Assembly: GCA_050181835.1 (NCBI GenBank)
Contig: JBFXCU010000002.1
Coordinates: 62,001-126,000 of the forward strand
Origin: CAILZL01 sp050181835
Lineage (GTDB): Bacteria; Pseudomonadota; Gammaproteobacteria; Steroidobacterales; Steroidobacteraceae
Length of the DNA stretch: 64,000 nt
Direction: 5' to 3'
The notes under the pieces were generated by a model, which did not search any database, was not told the DNA's origin, and saw nothing but the letters and a program-made list of their open reading frames with translations. Shown in pieces: positions 38,279 to 46,204 of the stretch (positions within the stretch are counted from its first letter, which is position 1; each line of letters opens with the position of its first letter). Position numbers and translations under genes: made by a program.

Positions 38279-39715
38279 ATGATGTCAGCTAACTTAAATT
38301 TCGCCGCCGCCTATCCCGAAATATTCGTGCTAGCTACGGCGTGCGTGATTTTGCTGGTGGATTTATTCATCAGCGACAAGAACCGCATCATCACTTATTT
38401 TCTGGCGATGCTATCGCTGGTGGGCGCGGTGTGGGTGACGTCGCGCTACGGTGTAAGTGAACGCACAGTGACTTTTCACGGTACCTATGTGGCCGATGCC
38501 ATGGGCAATGTACTCAAGCTATGCACCTATGGCGTCACCATGTTGAGCTTCCTGTATTCACGTGAGTACTTGCAGCGGCGCGGCCTGTTCAAAGGCGAGT
38601 ACTTCGTGCTGGCATTGTTTGCGATGCTGGGGGTGATGGTGATGATCTCCGCCGCCAGCATGATCACGATTTATCTTGGCGTTGAACTGTTGTCGCTATC
38701 TTTGTACGGCCTGGTCGCGTTTGATCGCGATAACGGCATCGCTGCAGAATCCGCGATGAAGTACTTCGTGCTCGGTGCAATTGCCTCCGGCATGTTGCTG
38801 TACGGCATGTCGATGATTTATGGCGTTACCGGCACGCTGGAATTGGCGCAAATGAGCAAGCGCATTCCAGCAATCGGCGTGAACAACATTGGCTTGGCAT
38901 TTGGTTTGGCGTTCTTGGTGGTCGGGGTTGCCTTCAAATTTGGCGCAGTGCCGTTCCATATGTGGGTGCCCGATGTGTACCACGGTGCGCCTACTGCGGT
39001 AACCATGTTCATCGGTTCCGCGCCCAAGATTGCCTCCTTTGCCTTGGCAATGCGGCTGTTAGTGGACGGCCTTGGCGGTATGGTAGAGCAGTGGCGGCCA
39101 ATGCTGGTGGTGCTGGCAATTCTGTCCATGGCCATTGGTAACATCGTTGCCATTGCGCAGACCAATATCAAACGCATGCTGGCGTATTCCACCATCTCGC
39201 ATGTGGGTTTCATTCTGCTTGGCGTATTGGCGGGTACTGCACAAGGCTATCAAGCGGCAATGTTTTACACGCTGACCTACGTGCTTACCGCAGTGGGTTC
39301 GTTCGGTGTGATTCTGTTGCTGTCGCGTCAAGGGTTCGAGTCTGACCAGTTAGATGACTTTAAAGGCCTGTCGAAGAAAAGCCCATGGTTTGCCGCTGTG
39401 ATGGGCATGTTGATTTTCAGCACTGCTGGCGTGCCACCCTTCGTTGGTTTCACCGCCAAGCTGGCTGTTGTGCAGGCCGTGGTCGGTATTGGTTACACGT
39501 GGTTAGCCGGTGTTGCCGTGTTCTTCTCCGTGATCGGTGCCTATTACTACATTCGTGTCGTCAAGCTGATGTACTTCGATGCACCTACTGATCACTGTGC
39601 CATTCAAGCAAGCAGTTCCTTGCGCGCAGTGCTTAGTGCCAATGGTTTGGCTGTATTGGCGCTGGGCCTGCTACCCGGCGCGTTGTTGGCGCTGTGTGTG
39701 CGTGTGATTGGCTGA
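38279..39715 (+). CDS. nuoN: NADH-quinone oxidoreductase subunit N (antiporter-like)
   Basis: Third antiporter-like pump. The ATG at 38279 (MMSANLNFAAAYPEIFVLAT) gives 478 residues, typical; the open frame reaches back to 38222 inside the intergenic repeat, which cannot be coding. Motifs: MITIYLGVELLSLSLYGLVA (Glu), AFKFGAVPFHMWVPDVYHGA (Lys), and IKRMLAYSTISHVGFILLG. Last nuo gene. A degenerate repeat and a weak hairpin follow before the next, unrelated gene. Confidence 0.97.
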   Translation: MMSANLNFAAAYPEIFVLATACVILLVDLFISDKNRIITYFLAMLSLVGAVWVTSRYGVSERTVTFHGTYVADAMGNVLKLCTYGVTMLSFLYSREYLQRRGLFKGEYFVLALFAMLGVMVMISAASMITIYLGVELLSLSLYGLVAFDRDNGIAAESAMKYFVLGAIASGMLLYGMSMIYGVTGTLELAQMSKRIPAIGVNNIGLAFGLAFLVVGVAFKFGAVPFHMWVPDVYHGAPTAVTMFIGSAPKIASFALAMRLLVDGLGGMVEQWRPMLVVLAILSMAIGNIVAIAQTNIKRMLAYSTISHVGFILLGVLAGTAQGYQAAMFYTLTYVLTAVGSFGVILLLSRQGFESDQLDDFKGLSKKSPWFAAVMGMLIFSTAGVPPFVGFTAKLAVVQAVVGIGYTWLAGVAVFFSVIGAYYYIRVVKLMYFDAPTDHCAIQASSSLRAVLSANGLAVLALGLLPGALLALCVRVIG

Positions 39716-39758
39716 AGTCACGCATGCACCACTTCTGGTTTCTTTTGATACAAAAATC

Positions 39759-39811
39759 CTTTGTTAAGGGATATTTAGGGATATAGCTCAGCCCCTTATT
39801 TCTAGCTGAGC
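39759..39811. repeat. Degenerate dispersed repeat upstream of the Mrr-like gene
   Basis: CTTTGTTAAGGGATATTTAG starts at 39759 and TTCTAGCTGAGC at 39800. The same two blocks, in the same order (18 of 22 and 11 of 12 matches by eye), occur at 55733-55791 before the cyclase-like gene. The first block resembles the widespread bacterial repeat family of the form CCCTTT-AAAGGG-ATTTAGGG; that comparison is from memory. A 7-bp hairpin GCTCAGC/GCTGAGC (39786-39811) lies inside. Confidence 0.55.
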
Positions 39812-39828
39812 ATCATCGAGAGGCGAAT

Positions 39829-40377
39829 ATGGCGTTCGGTGCAGGACCTTTCGGAGCGGGGCCGTTCGGAGGGATGCCCATCCTCCCTCGTGTTCAGTTC
39901 GATGTCGAAGAACCAGTTGTAGGTCAATCCATCATTCAGGTCGCTGCGTATGTGGATCGTGCCCTCATTGAACGACTTAGATTACATCCTGATGATCTAC
40001 GCACCGTCGATCGCAGGTTTTTCGAAGAACTAGTGGCAGAACTTTTCGTAGGGTTCGGATATGAGGTTGAGCTCACCAAGCGCACGCGTGATGGAGGGAA
40101 GGATATTGTGGCTGTTCGCCGTAAGGAGGTTGATACACGATTCTTGATCGAATGCAAACGGCCAGACCCAGGAAATCCAGTGACTGTTTCGACTGTTCGC
40201 GAACTATACGGAGTGAAGGTAGATGATGGAGCTAGCAAGGCAATTCTCGCCACTACTACTTATCTAACAGAAGACGCCAAAATATTTGTTGAGAGACACC
40301 GATGGGAACTTGAGGCTCGCGTATTTGGCGGCCTCCTAGAATGGATTAACGCGTATCTAGGATTAAGTAAGACGTAG
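39829..40377 (+). CDS. Stand-alone Mrr-type restriction endonuclease domain protein
   Basis: 182 residues. The N-terminus is a Gly/Pro/Phe repeat (GAGPFGAGPFGGMP). The Mrr_cat-like PD-(D/E)XK nuclease domain spans about residues 60-178: FFEELVAELFVGFGYEVELT, then RDGGKD (Asp92) and FLIECKR (Glu108, Lys110), the D-ExK metal site. This fold is used by Mrr, which cuts methylated DNA, and by other nucleases. There is no adjacent specificity, methylase or helicase gene, so it could act alone or be a remnant. Codons are more AT-rich than the nuo genes. It sits between nuoN and a DMT transporter next to tRNA-fMet, suggesting horizontal gain. Substrate unknown. Confidence 0.75.
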   Translation: MAFGAGPFGAGPFGGMPILPRVQFDVEEPVVGQSIIQVAAYVDRALIERLRLHPDDLRTVDRRFFEELVAELFVGFGYEVELTKRTRDGGKDIVAVRRKEVDTRFLIECKRPDPGNPVTVSTVRELYGVKVDDGASKAILATTTYLTEDAKIFVERHRWELEARVFGGLLEWINAYLGLSKT

Positions 40378-40677
40378 CCAAGATACTGATCTTCAATATA
40401 GGAGCTGTACAAGAAGTACAGTCTATTGGGCGCTTCTGATAAAACAACAAGCTCATTCTTATATTGCGAATTGAATCTTCGTTTATTGAGTAATAATGAT
40501 CATTGGTTTTGATCAATCCAATCACTAAATTAAGTCCGCAGCAAGATAGAACTTACGACCACCAAAATGGTTGCGGGTATTTCGGCTAAACTTTAAGCCA
40601 TAAGATCAACTGCTTTCTTTGCATCAGATGCAATTCGAATTGGTTTTATTACATCCTCACGCATCAAACAGAGAAAC
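40378..40677. other. 300-bp AT-rich spacer, no gene recognised
   Basis: Markedly AT-richer than the flanking housekeeping genes. It contains small dyads (CTGTAC and GTACAG around AAGAA near 40407; TTGATCAA near 40510) but no open frame of note and no RNA gene I recognise. Probably acquired with the Mrr-like gene. Any promoter for the EamA gene would lie here. Confidence 0.4.
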
Positions 40678-41571
40678 TTGACTAAAACCCTCCGCAACAA
40701 CATCGGTATCTGGTGCGCCGTGCTCGGTGCACTTGGCTTTTCTATGAAGGCCATTTTCGTGAAGTCTGCCTACCGCTATGGGGTGGATGCTGAGACTTTG
40801 TTGGCGTTGCGCATGTTGTATGCGCTGCCGTTCTTCGGGTTGATGGCGGTGTGGGTGCATCGCAAAGCGCCGTTGAAAATGACGCGCAAGGATTTACTGC
40901 AACTCACGTTACTGGGCTTCTTGGGTTACTACCTCGCCAGCTATCTCGATTTTCTCGGCTTGCAATACATCAGTGCGGCACTGGAGCGGCTGATTTTGTT
41001 TCTGTATCCCACCATCGTCGTGGTCATATCAGCGCTGTTGCTGGGTAAGCCTATCTCGCGGAATACGTTCTGGGCGTTACTGCTGAGCTACGCCGGATTG
41101 CTGGTCGCGTTGGTCGGTGAAGTGCATCTGGGGGGATTAACCAATTTACTATTGGGTGGGGTATTGGTGTTTGCCAGTGGCGTGTCCTACGCGACGTACT
41201 TATTGAATAGTGGATCGGTACTGGCGCGGCTGGGTTCGATGCGGGTGGCGGCCTATGCCACCGCGATTGCCTGTCTGTTCACCATTGTGCAATTTGTGGT
41301 GATGCGACCGATTAGCAATCTAGTACAGCCTTGGCCGGTTCACGCGTTAGGTGTGTGCATGGCGATTTTTAGTACCGTGTTGCCGGTGTGGCTGCTGTCC
41401 GAGGCGATTCGTCGCATGGGTGCCGGACCGACAGCGATGATAGGGTCATTGGGGCCGGTGATCACCATCCTGCTGGCTGCCACCGTGTTGGGCGAGCCAT
41501 TGGGCTGGCCGCAGCTTGTCGGGGCGACGCTGGTGATGATGGGGGTGGCTCAGGTGTCGCGGTTAAAATAA
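40678..41571 (+). CDS. EamA/DMT-family transporter
   Basis: 297-residue inner-membrane protein with about ten helices in two EamA repeats (residues about 10-137 and 152-295). It begins with TTG at 40678 (MTKTLRNNIGIWCAVLGALG); the next Met, at residue 23, would delete the first helix. Repeat ends show the family pattern FLYPTIVVVISALLLGKPIS and IGSLGPVITILLAATVLGEP. Members export amino acids or metabolites, but the substrate cannot be told from sequence. It stands alone, 136 bp before tRNA-fMet. Confidence 0.85.
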   Translation: MTKTLRNNIGIWCAVLGALGFSMKAIFVKSAYRYGVDAETLLALRMLYALPFFGLMAVWVHRKAPLKMTRKDLLQLTLLGFLGYYLASYLDFLGLQYISAALERLILFLYPTIVVVISALLLGKPISRNTFWALLLSYAGLLVALVGEVHLGGLTNLLLGGVLVFASGVSYATYLLNSGSVLARLGSMRVAAYATAIACLFTIVQFVVMRPISNLVQPWPVHALGVCMAIFSTVLPVWLLSEAIRRMGAGPTAMIGSLGPVITILLAATVLGEPLGWPQLVGATLVMMGVAQVSRLK

Positions 41572-41665
41572 TTAGCCACACCCATTTACCTGTTTGTAAG
41601 GTGCTGAATGCATCTTGATAGGTAGATGGAACGAAGCATCCAGCTCCACTTGCTGATCATTTGTC

Positions 41666-41694
41666 TTGTAAACACCACGCTCGATCATTAGAAT
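41666..41694 (+). promoter_or_regulatory. Sigma-70 promoter of the initiator tRNA gene
   Basis: TTGTAA (41666-41671), a 17-nt spacer and TAGAAT (41689-41694), followed by a GC-rich discriminator GCGCGTCC of the kind found at stringently controlled stable-RNA promoters. The predicted start is about 7 nt after the -10 and the tRNA begins at 41708. Confidence 0.7.
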
Positions 41695-41707
41695 GCGCGT
41701 CCTCTGT

Positions 41708-41788
<81 letters not shown>

Positions 41789-41793
41789 AACAG

Positions 41794-41845
41794 ACGGCTC
41801 GAAGTTATCGTTGTCATTGACAGCCATAACTTCGAGCCGTTTTTC
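41794..41845 (+). terminator. Rho-independent terminator just inside the element
   Basis: A perfect 15-bp stem (ACGGCTCGAAGTTAT, 41794-41808, and its complement 41826-41840) with a 17-nt loop is followed by TTTTTC. It stops the tRNA-fMet transcript 10 bp after the CCA and 6 bp inside the element, so the element isolates the tRNA from its own genes and from rimP. Confidence 0.85.
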
Positions 41846-42224
41846 TATCTTCCCTTTGTCTTTCATGGACTTGTCTGTAGTACAAAATCTTCGATTTCGT
41901 CCTCCTTACGCACCATCTTGGCAAGGGAGATGCTTCGCCGCTCTCCCGTTGCATCCCTCTCGGGTGTGGCGCATTCGTGGCATTGAGCCACTGCTGCACC
42001 AGCGAACGTGTGGCCGTTCGACCGCCAGTCAGGGTTAGCCTTCGTGCTCCCCCGACACCCCCATGATCGGTGGCATTTCATAGCCCCCTGAACCCCTCGA
42101 CCAAGAGGGAGATTTAGCTCTCCCTCTGTGGAACACCCATCAACCAAAGAGCCTTCGTGCCCTTTGGATACCAGACCAACCGTGCGCCGGTTGGATGCGC
42201 GGGAGGGAAGGTTTTTGGTCTCGT
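41846..42224. other. Non-coding left part of the element
   Basis: No convincing gene. A 9-bp hairpin (AGAGGGAGA, 6-nt loop, TCTCCCTCT) lies at 42104-42127. A C-rich run CTCCCCCGACACCCCCATG near 42048 recalls, on its complement, the GGTGTCGGGG stretch near the mobilization region of ColE1-type plasmids. That comparison is from memory and weak. The longest frames overlap each other and match nothing I know. This is where an integrase would be expected beside attL, and it is absent. Confidence 0.4.
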
Positions 42225-42248
42225 CGTGTCAATTTGTTAATTGACACG
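42225..42248. promoter_or_regulatory. 10-bp-arm palindrome upstream of the Fic gene
   Basis: CGTGTCAATT, a 4-nt TGTT centre, and AATTGACACG: a perfect dyad. The half-site AATTGACAC recurs at 42360-42368, overlapping the second of three direct repeats. It is a plausible operator, or an origin-related site of the element. Confidence 0.55.
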
Positions 42249-42340
42249 GCAGCCCAAGTTGTAGAGTTATAGATATACAAATATGCGCCGCAACGGCGTG
42301 CTGAAGAACGGCGAGCAACCTGTGCGCAATCTTCTTTTGT

Positions 42341-42401
42341 GCACAATTGCCTAATAATGAATTGACACAATAACCTAAAAGTATTACAACACAATAACCT
42401 A
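42341..42401. promoter_or_regulatory. Three 24-bp-spaced direct repeats before the Fic gene (putative operator)
   Basis: GCACAATTGCCTA (42341), ACACAATAACCTA (42365) and ACACAATAACCTA (42389) are spaced exactly 24 bp apart, just over two helical turns, ending 39 bp before the Fic ATG. The second overlaps a TTGACA hexamer (42362) that could serve as -35. Iterated sites next to a gene whose product starts with an AbiEi-like winged helix suggest autoregulation, as known for AbiE systems. Confidence 0.65.
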
Positions 42402-42440
42402 GTAACTGCTAAGCAGATAACCCGAAAGAAAGTACAGGTA

Positions 42441-43964
42441 ATGGCTGCGCCTTCAGAAAAACTGGCTGAATCTCTCTCGGTACTGAAAGCTATTCAAGAC
42501 CAAGGGCAGGTAGCTATTCGTGCCTCTGAACTGACGCGCACGCACCGCGAGCGTTTGCTCAAGAGCGGCTTCATCCGCGAAGTCATGAAAGGCTGGTACG
42601 TGCCATCACGTCCCGATGAGCCGACAGGGGAAAGCACATCATGGTATGCGTCCTTCTGGGGATTCTGCGCCGCCTATTTGAATGAGCGTTTTGGGAATGG
42701 TTGGTGCTTGAGCCCCGAGCAGTCCTTGAGCCTTCACACAGGTAATTGGAGCGTGCCAAGGCAACTGCTTGTCCGTGCGCCCAAGGGGGGGAATAAGCCT
42801 ACCGGCTTGCTGTTCGATACGTCCATTTTTGACCTGCGCCTTGACCTTCCATCAGCGCAGGACATGGAGGTCAAAGACGGCGTGCGGATATTCAATCTCT
42901 CCGCTGCGTTGATCGCCTGTTCACCATCGCACTTTACGGCGCGTCCGGTGGAAATGCGTGCAGCCTTAGCCATGGTACAGGACGCTTCGGATGTTTTGAG
43001 CCGATTGCTTGCCGGAGGGCATAGCACCATTACCGGACGACTGGCGGGGGCGATGCGCAATATTGGCCGAGACCAGATTGCCGACAACATCGTGAAAACG
43101 ATGCAAGCGGCAGGTTACACCGTGAATGAAAGCGATCCCTTTGACGATGCGCCGCTCATCACATTTAGCGCACGCGAAACATCGCCCTACGTCAACCGTA
43201 TGCGCATGAACTGGGCGCAGATGCGCGCGGATGTTTTGGAGGTTTTTCCTCCCGCGCCCGGTCTTGCCAAAAGTGCGGCCTCTTACCTGAAACAGGTCGA
43301 TGAGGTGTATGTCAGTGATGCCTACAACTCTCTTTCGATTGAAGGCTACAAGGTCAGCGCGGAATTGATTGAGCGGGTGCGCTCTGGAAAATGGAATCCC
43401 GACAGCATCAAAGGTGATGAAGATCATCGCAATGCTTTGGCAGCGCGTGGGTACTGGCAAGCCTTCCAGAGCGTCAAGCAGAGTATTGAGAAAGTTTTAG
43501 CCAAGGAGAATGCGGGGAAGGTTGCGGGAAAAGATCATGTGACTTGGTATCGGGAGCTTTTTGCCCCAAGTGTCACGGCAGGCATTCTTAAACCTGCCGA
43601 TCTTGCTGGTTATCGCAATGGCGCGGTTTATATCCGCCGCTCTATGCACGTCCCGCCAAGCATGGAAGCCGTGCGCGATCTGATGCCGACGTTCTTCGAT
43701 TTACTGGAAGAAGAAAACGAACCAGCCGTGCGTGTGGTTCTTGGGCATTTCATGTTCGTTTATATCCATCCGTATTTAGATGGTAATGGGCGTATGGGAC
43801 GTTTCCTTATGAATGTCATGTTTGCCTCTGGTGGTTATCCGTGGACGGTCGTACCGCTGGAGCGTCGCAATGACTACATGGCCGCGCTGGAATCCGCGAG
43901 TGTCGGCGAAGACATTAAGCCGTTTGCAAAATTTCTGGCAGAGCTTGTGGGTAAGAAGAAATGA
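42441..43964 (+). CDS. AbiEi-like winged-helix / Fic-domain fusion protein
   Basis: 507 residues. The N-terminal part (about 1-60: SVLKAIQDQGQVAIRASELT and LLKSGFIREVMKGWYVPS) looks like the winged helix of AbiEi-type antitoxins, with an AbiEi-like middle to about residue 235. The C-terminal Fic domain has the full active motif HPYLDGNGRMGR (443-454), so AMP transfer, or another NMP or phosphocholine reaction, should be possible. SLSIEG (297-302) fits the inhibitory SxxxE(G/N) helix placed before the Fic core, so the enzyme is probably self-restrained. It may combine a DNA-binding antitoxin-like part and a toxin-like part in one chain. Target unknown. The ATG at 42441 follows GAAAG. Confidence 0.85.
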   Translation: MAAPSEKLAESLSVLKAIQDQGQVAIRASELTRTHRERLLKSGFIREVMKGWYVPSRPDEPTGESTSWYASFWGFCAAYLNERFGNGWCLSPEQSLSLHTGNWSVPRQLLVRAPKGGNKPTGLLFDTSIFDLRLDLPSAQDMEVKDGVRIFNLSAALIACSPSHFTARPVEMRAALAMVQDASDVLSRLLAGGHSTITGRLAGAMRNIGRDQIADNIVKTMQAAGYTVNESDPFDDAPLITFSARETSPYVNRMRMNWAQMRADVLEVFPPAPGLAKSAASYLKQVDEVYVSDAYNSLSIEGYKVSAELIERVRSGKWNPDSIKGDEDHRNALAARGYWQAFQSVKQSIEKVLAKENAGKVAGKDHVTWYRELFAPSVTAGILKPADLAGYRNGAVYIRRSMHVPPSMEAVRDLMPTFFDLLEEENEPAVRVVLGHFMFVYIHPYLDGNGRMGRFLMNVMFASGGYPWTVVPLERRNDYMAALESASVGEDIKPFAKFLAELVGKKK

Positions 43965-44098
43965 TGGGACGGGTAGGACTTAAAGCAATATCACTCTTTG
44001 AATCTGCAAATAAAACTGCTATTCAAAAGATGGGCATTGCGTCTGTGTGGGTGAGCGCAAGAACGTAGCAGAACGACAAATACGAGGAACGCCGCTTT

Positions 44099-44929
44099 AT
44101 GGCATTGCATCCAAACTTTCCAAAATCACCTTATGAAGTGCTGTCTCCAGACTTGCGCTGGTTTCCAGCCGCCGAAGAATTGCGTAGCACAGCCTATGAA
44201 AAGCTGTTGCCGCCGTTGGTGGCAAACGTCCGTGAAGAAGTTAAGGCGTGGCGTGATGCAAAATATGCAGGCGCATCCGCAACGTCACGCGCACTGCTGG
44301 CGTGGTGGTTCGAGACTGCTCACACAATCGAGCAGGCGGACGGAACGCAAGACCAATTTCGCTACTACTTCGCGCAGCGTGAAGCGGTCGAAACCGTCAT
44401 ATGGCTTTATGACGTGCGCGGCGCACGCGACAAGTTTGACCTGCTGCGCTTTGATGCCTCTGGCGCAGTATCGAGCAATATGTTCGATGAGGATTGGCCG
44501 CGTTTCGTGGTCAAGATGGCCACTGGCGCGGGCAAGACCAAGGTGTTGTCTTTGCTCATGGCGTGGAGCTACTTCCACAAGCTCTATGAGCCAAACTCTA
44601 CGTTGGCGCGTAACTTTCTGCTGATAGCACCGAACATCATCGTGCTCGACCGACTGCGCACCGACTTCGACGGACTGCGCATCTTCTTCAATGATCCAGT
44701 GTTGCCAGACAACGGTCATGCTGGAAACAACTGGCGTGATGATTTTCAAGTCGCGCTGCACATTCAAGACGATGTGCGCATCGTGCGACCAACAGGCAAC
44801 ATCTTTCTGACCAACATTCACCGCGTCTATCTCGGAGAAGTGCCGGAACCTTCGCTTGAAGATGAAGACTTGCGGGACTATTTTCTAGCTCCGTTTGGAG
44901 CTAAGCACGGTGCGCGTCGGCCATCTTAA
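44099..44929 (+). pseudogene. N-terminal fragment of a DEAD/DEAH restriction helicase (BPTD_3080-like)
   Basis: 276 residues resembling the start of large (roughly 900-residue) helicase/restriction proteins: SPYEVLSPDLRWFPAAEELR, then Walker A VVKMATGAGKTKVLSLLMAW (loop near residues 140-147) and LLIAPNIIVLDRLRTDF. The frame ends soon after DLRDYFLAPFGAKHGARRPS, where the family would continue with the DEAD box, second RecA-like domain and nuclease. The break coincides with a palindrome (44886-44903) and the truncated 3' end of the opposing relaxase. It cannot be an active helicase. The full-length ancestor is an inference. Confidence 0.8.
44886..44903. other. Palindromic junction where helicase and relaxase are both truncated
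   Basis: TAGCTCC, GTTT, GGAGCTA: a perfect 7-bp inverted repeat. The helicase frame leaves family-like sequence about here, and the relaxase stop codon (44901-44903, minus strand) lies inside the right arm. Two unrelated genes losing their 3' ends at the same point indicates a deletion or recombination scar. Confidence 0.6.
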
Positions 44930-45800
44930 GTTTCTTGTTGAGCAGCGCGTCCATTTGTTTTTCGTGATGGGCGGCCAGTTCCTCGCGGTACTTCTTGAAG
45001 AGCGGCGTAAGTTGCTCGTCAATACCGCTCTTTGCTTGCTCTATGGATGGAAGGTTCTCTGACTTGCCAAGGCGCGGCTCAAGGTCTTTTGCCTTCATGC
45101 CCAGTTGGCGGGGCAGGGAAAAGATTTCGCCGAAGGTATCAACAACCACATATGAGCGTCTGTCGCCCTTGGCTAATGTATAGCCAGTGTCCTTCAGGGC
45201 GTTTTGAAACCCCTTCTTGCTGTCGGACATGGCCCAGCATTCTTGAAGTTCACGCTTGATGTCATCCGCCTTGCGCCCGATGCGCGCCGCCTGTTGCCAC
45301 TGCGCGCGTGTGAAGTTCAACGGATTCTTGTGCGATTTATTCCTGAAGCCCGCTGGCATTTTCCAGCCATGTTCCAGATAAAGGGCTTTGGCGAGATCGT
45401 TCAACTTGCGTCTGTCATGCGCCATGTTGATTGCTTTCATTTCATCAATATCAATGCGGCTCCACACGCAGTGCGCATGACGGCGGCCTTCCTTTTCATG
45501 AAAGACGATGACACGGGGTTGTCCCTCAAGACCGAGCCGCTTTTCAATGCGCTCCAGCGCATCTTCAAAAACCGATACGGGTACGTTTTCTTCTTGCGGC
45601 GGATTGAGTGAGAGCGAATACATATACTGCTTGCACTGTGTGCCTTTGGATAACGCATAGGCTTCATTGAGCGCGCCCTGAATGTCGGAAGCAATGAAGC
45701 CGCGCACTTCATGAATTTCAACGTGCTCATTCGCTTCTGTTTTGAGAAGGTGAAGTGCCATTTGACGGCCACCGCCGCGCTGTGAGCCTTTCAGGATCAT
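44901..45800 (-). CDS. MobA/VirD2-like relaxase (C-terminally short)
   Basis: Nicks the transfer origin and pilots DNA during mobilization. The ATG at 45800 overlaps the mobC stop (ATGA) and gives 299 residues; the frame is open to 45896 inside mobC. It begins MILKGSQRGGGRQMALHLLK, a start typical of a proteobacterial relaxase group. The metal-binding motif is FHEKEGRRHAHCVWSRID (His101, His108, His110). Relatives usually carry a longer charged C-terminus; this one ends LLNKKLKMADAHRA at the palindromic junction with the helicase fragment. The nuclease domain looks intact, so nicking may survive. Confidence 0.82.
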   Translation of the reverse strand: MILKGSQRGGGRQMALHLLKTEANEHVEIHEVRGFIASDIQGALNEAYALSKGTQCKQYMYSLSLNPPQEENVPVSVFEDALERIEKRLGLEGQPRVIVFHEKEGRRHAHCVWSRIDIDEMKAINMAHDRRKLNDLAKALYLEHGWKMPAGFRNKSHKNPLNFTRAQWQQAARIGRKADDIKRELQECWAMSDSKKGFQNALKDTGYTLAKGDRRSYVVVDTFGEIFSLPRQLGMKAKDLEPRLGKSENLPSIEQAKSGIDEQLTPLFKKYREELAAHHEKQMDALLNKKLKMADAHRA

Positions 45801-46204
45801 GGTGCGCCGCCCGTTTCGTCTTTTCCGTCTGGCTTGAGCCGCATTCCGCGAATGAGGGTGTCCCGCATCCAGCGGATGGCTTCCACGGCCTCCCACAAGG
45901 CGGCAGTCACATCGGCATTGGCAGGCAACGAGCCAGAGTTTGCCGCCTTGGCAAGCTGGTTGATGTTGCTCGCGATCCTTGATTGGCCAAGCGCCCCGAG
46001 CAGCTTTCCCAAAAGCTCGCGGTCGGTCTTCGAGCAGGAGCGGGGCGGTCTTCTGCCGTGCCGGAATATAGTGTCCTTTATGAATTCCCCGACCGGCCTG
46101 CCATCGGCCATTTTTGCCAGTTCGTCGCGCTCAGCTTTTGAAAGCCGGAGCGAGAACGGGGCGGGGTAATTCTTTGAACCTCCTCCTTTTTTCTTATTTG
46201 TCAT
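45797..46204 (-). CDS. MobC-like relaxosome accessory protein
   Basis: 135 residues from the ATG at 46204 (MTNKKKGGGSKNYPAPFSLR); an AGAGG ribosome site lies within a hairpin just upstream. A ribbon-helix-helix-like N-terminal part (FSLRLSKAERDELAKMADG, then PVGEFIKDTIFRHG) precedes the MobC-family segment LLGALGQSRIASNINQLAKA with the conserved N-x-N-Q-LAK pattern. Such proteins bind oriT and help the relaxase. First gene of the mobC-relaxase operon, translationally coupled to the relaxase. Confidence 0.82.
   Translation of the reverse strand: MTNKKKGGGSKNYPAPFSLRLSKAERDELAKMADGRPVGEFIKDTIFRHGRRPPRSCSKTDRELLGKLLGALGQSRIASNINQLAKAANSGSLPANADVTAALWEAVEAIRWMRDTLIRGMRLKPDGKDETGGAP

Noticed and set aside
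41863..42147. 94-codon minus-strand frame in the left part of the mobile element, considered as an integrase remnant
   Set aside because: No tyrosine or serine recombinase motif is visible and overlapping frames on both strands are equally long; more likely non-coding.
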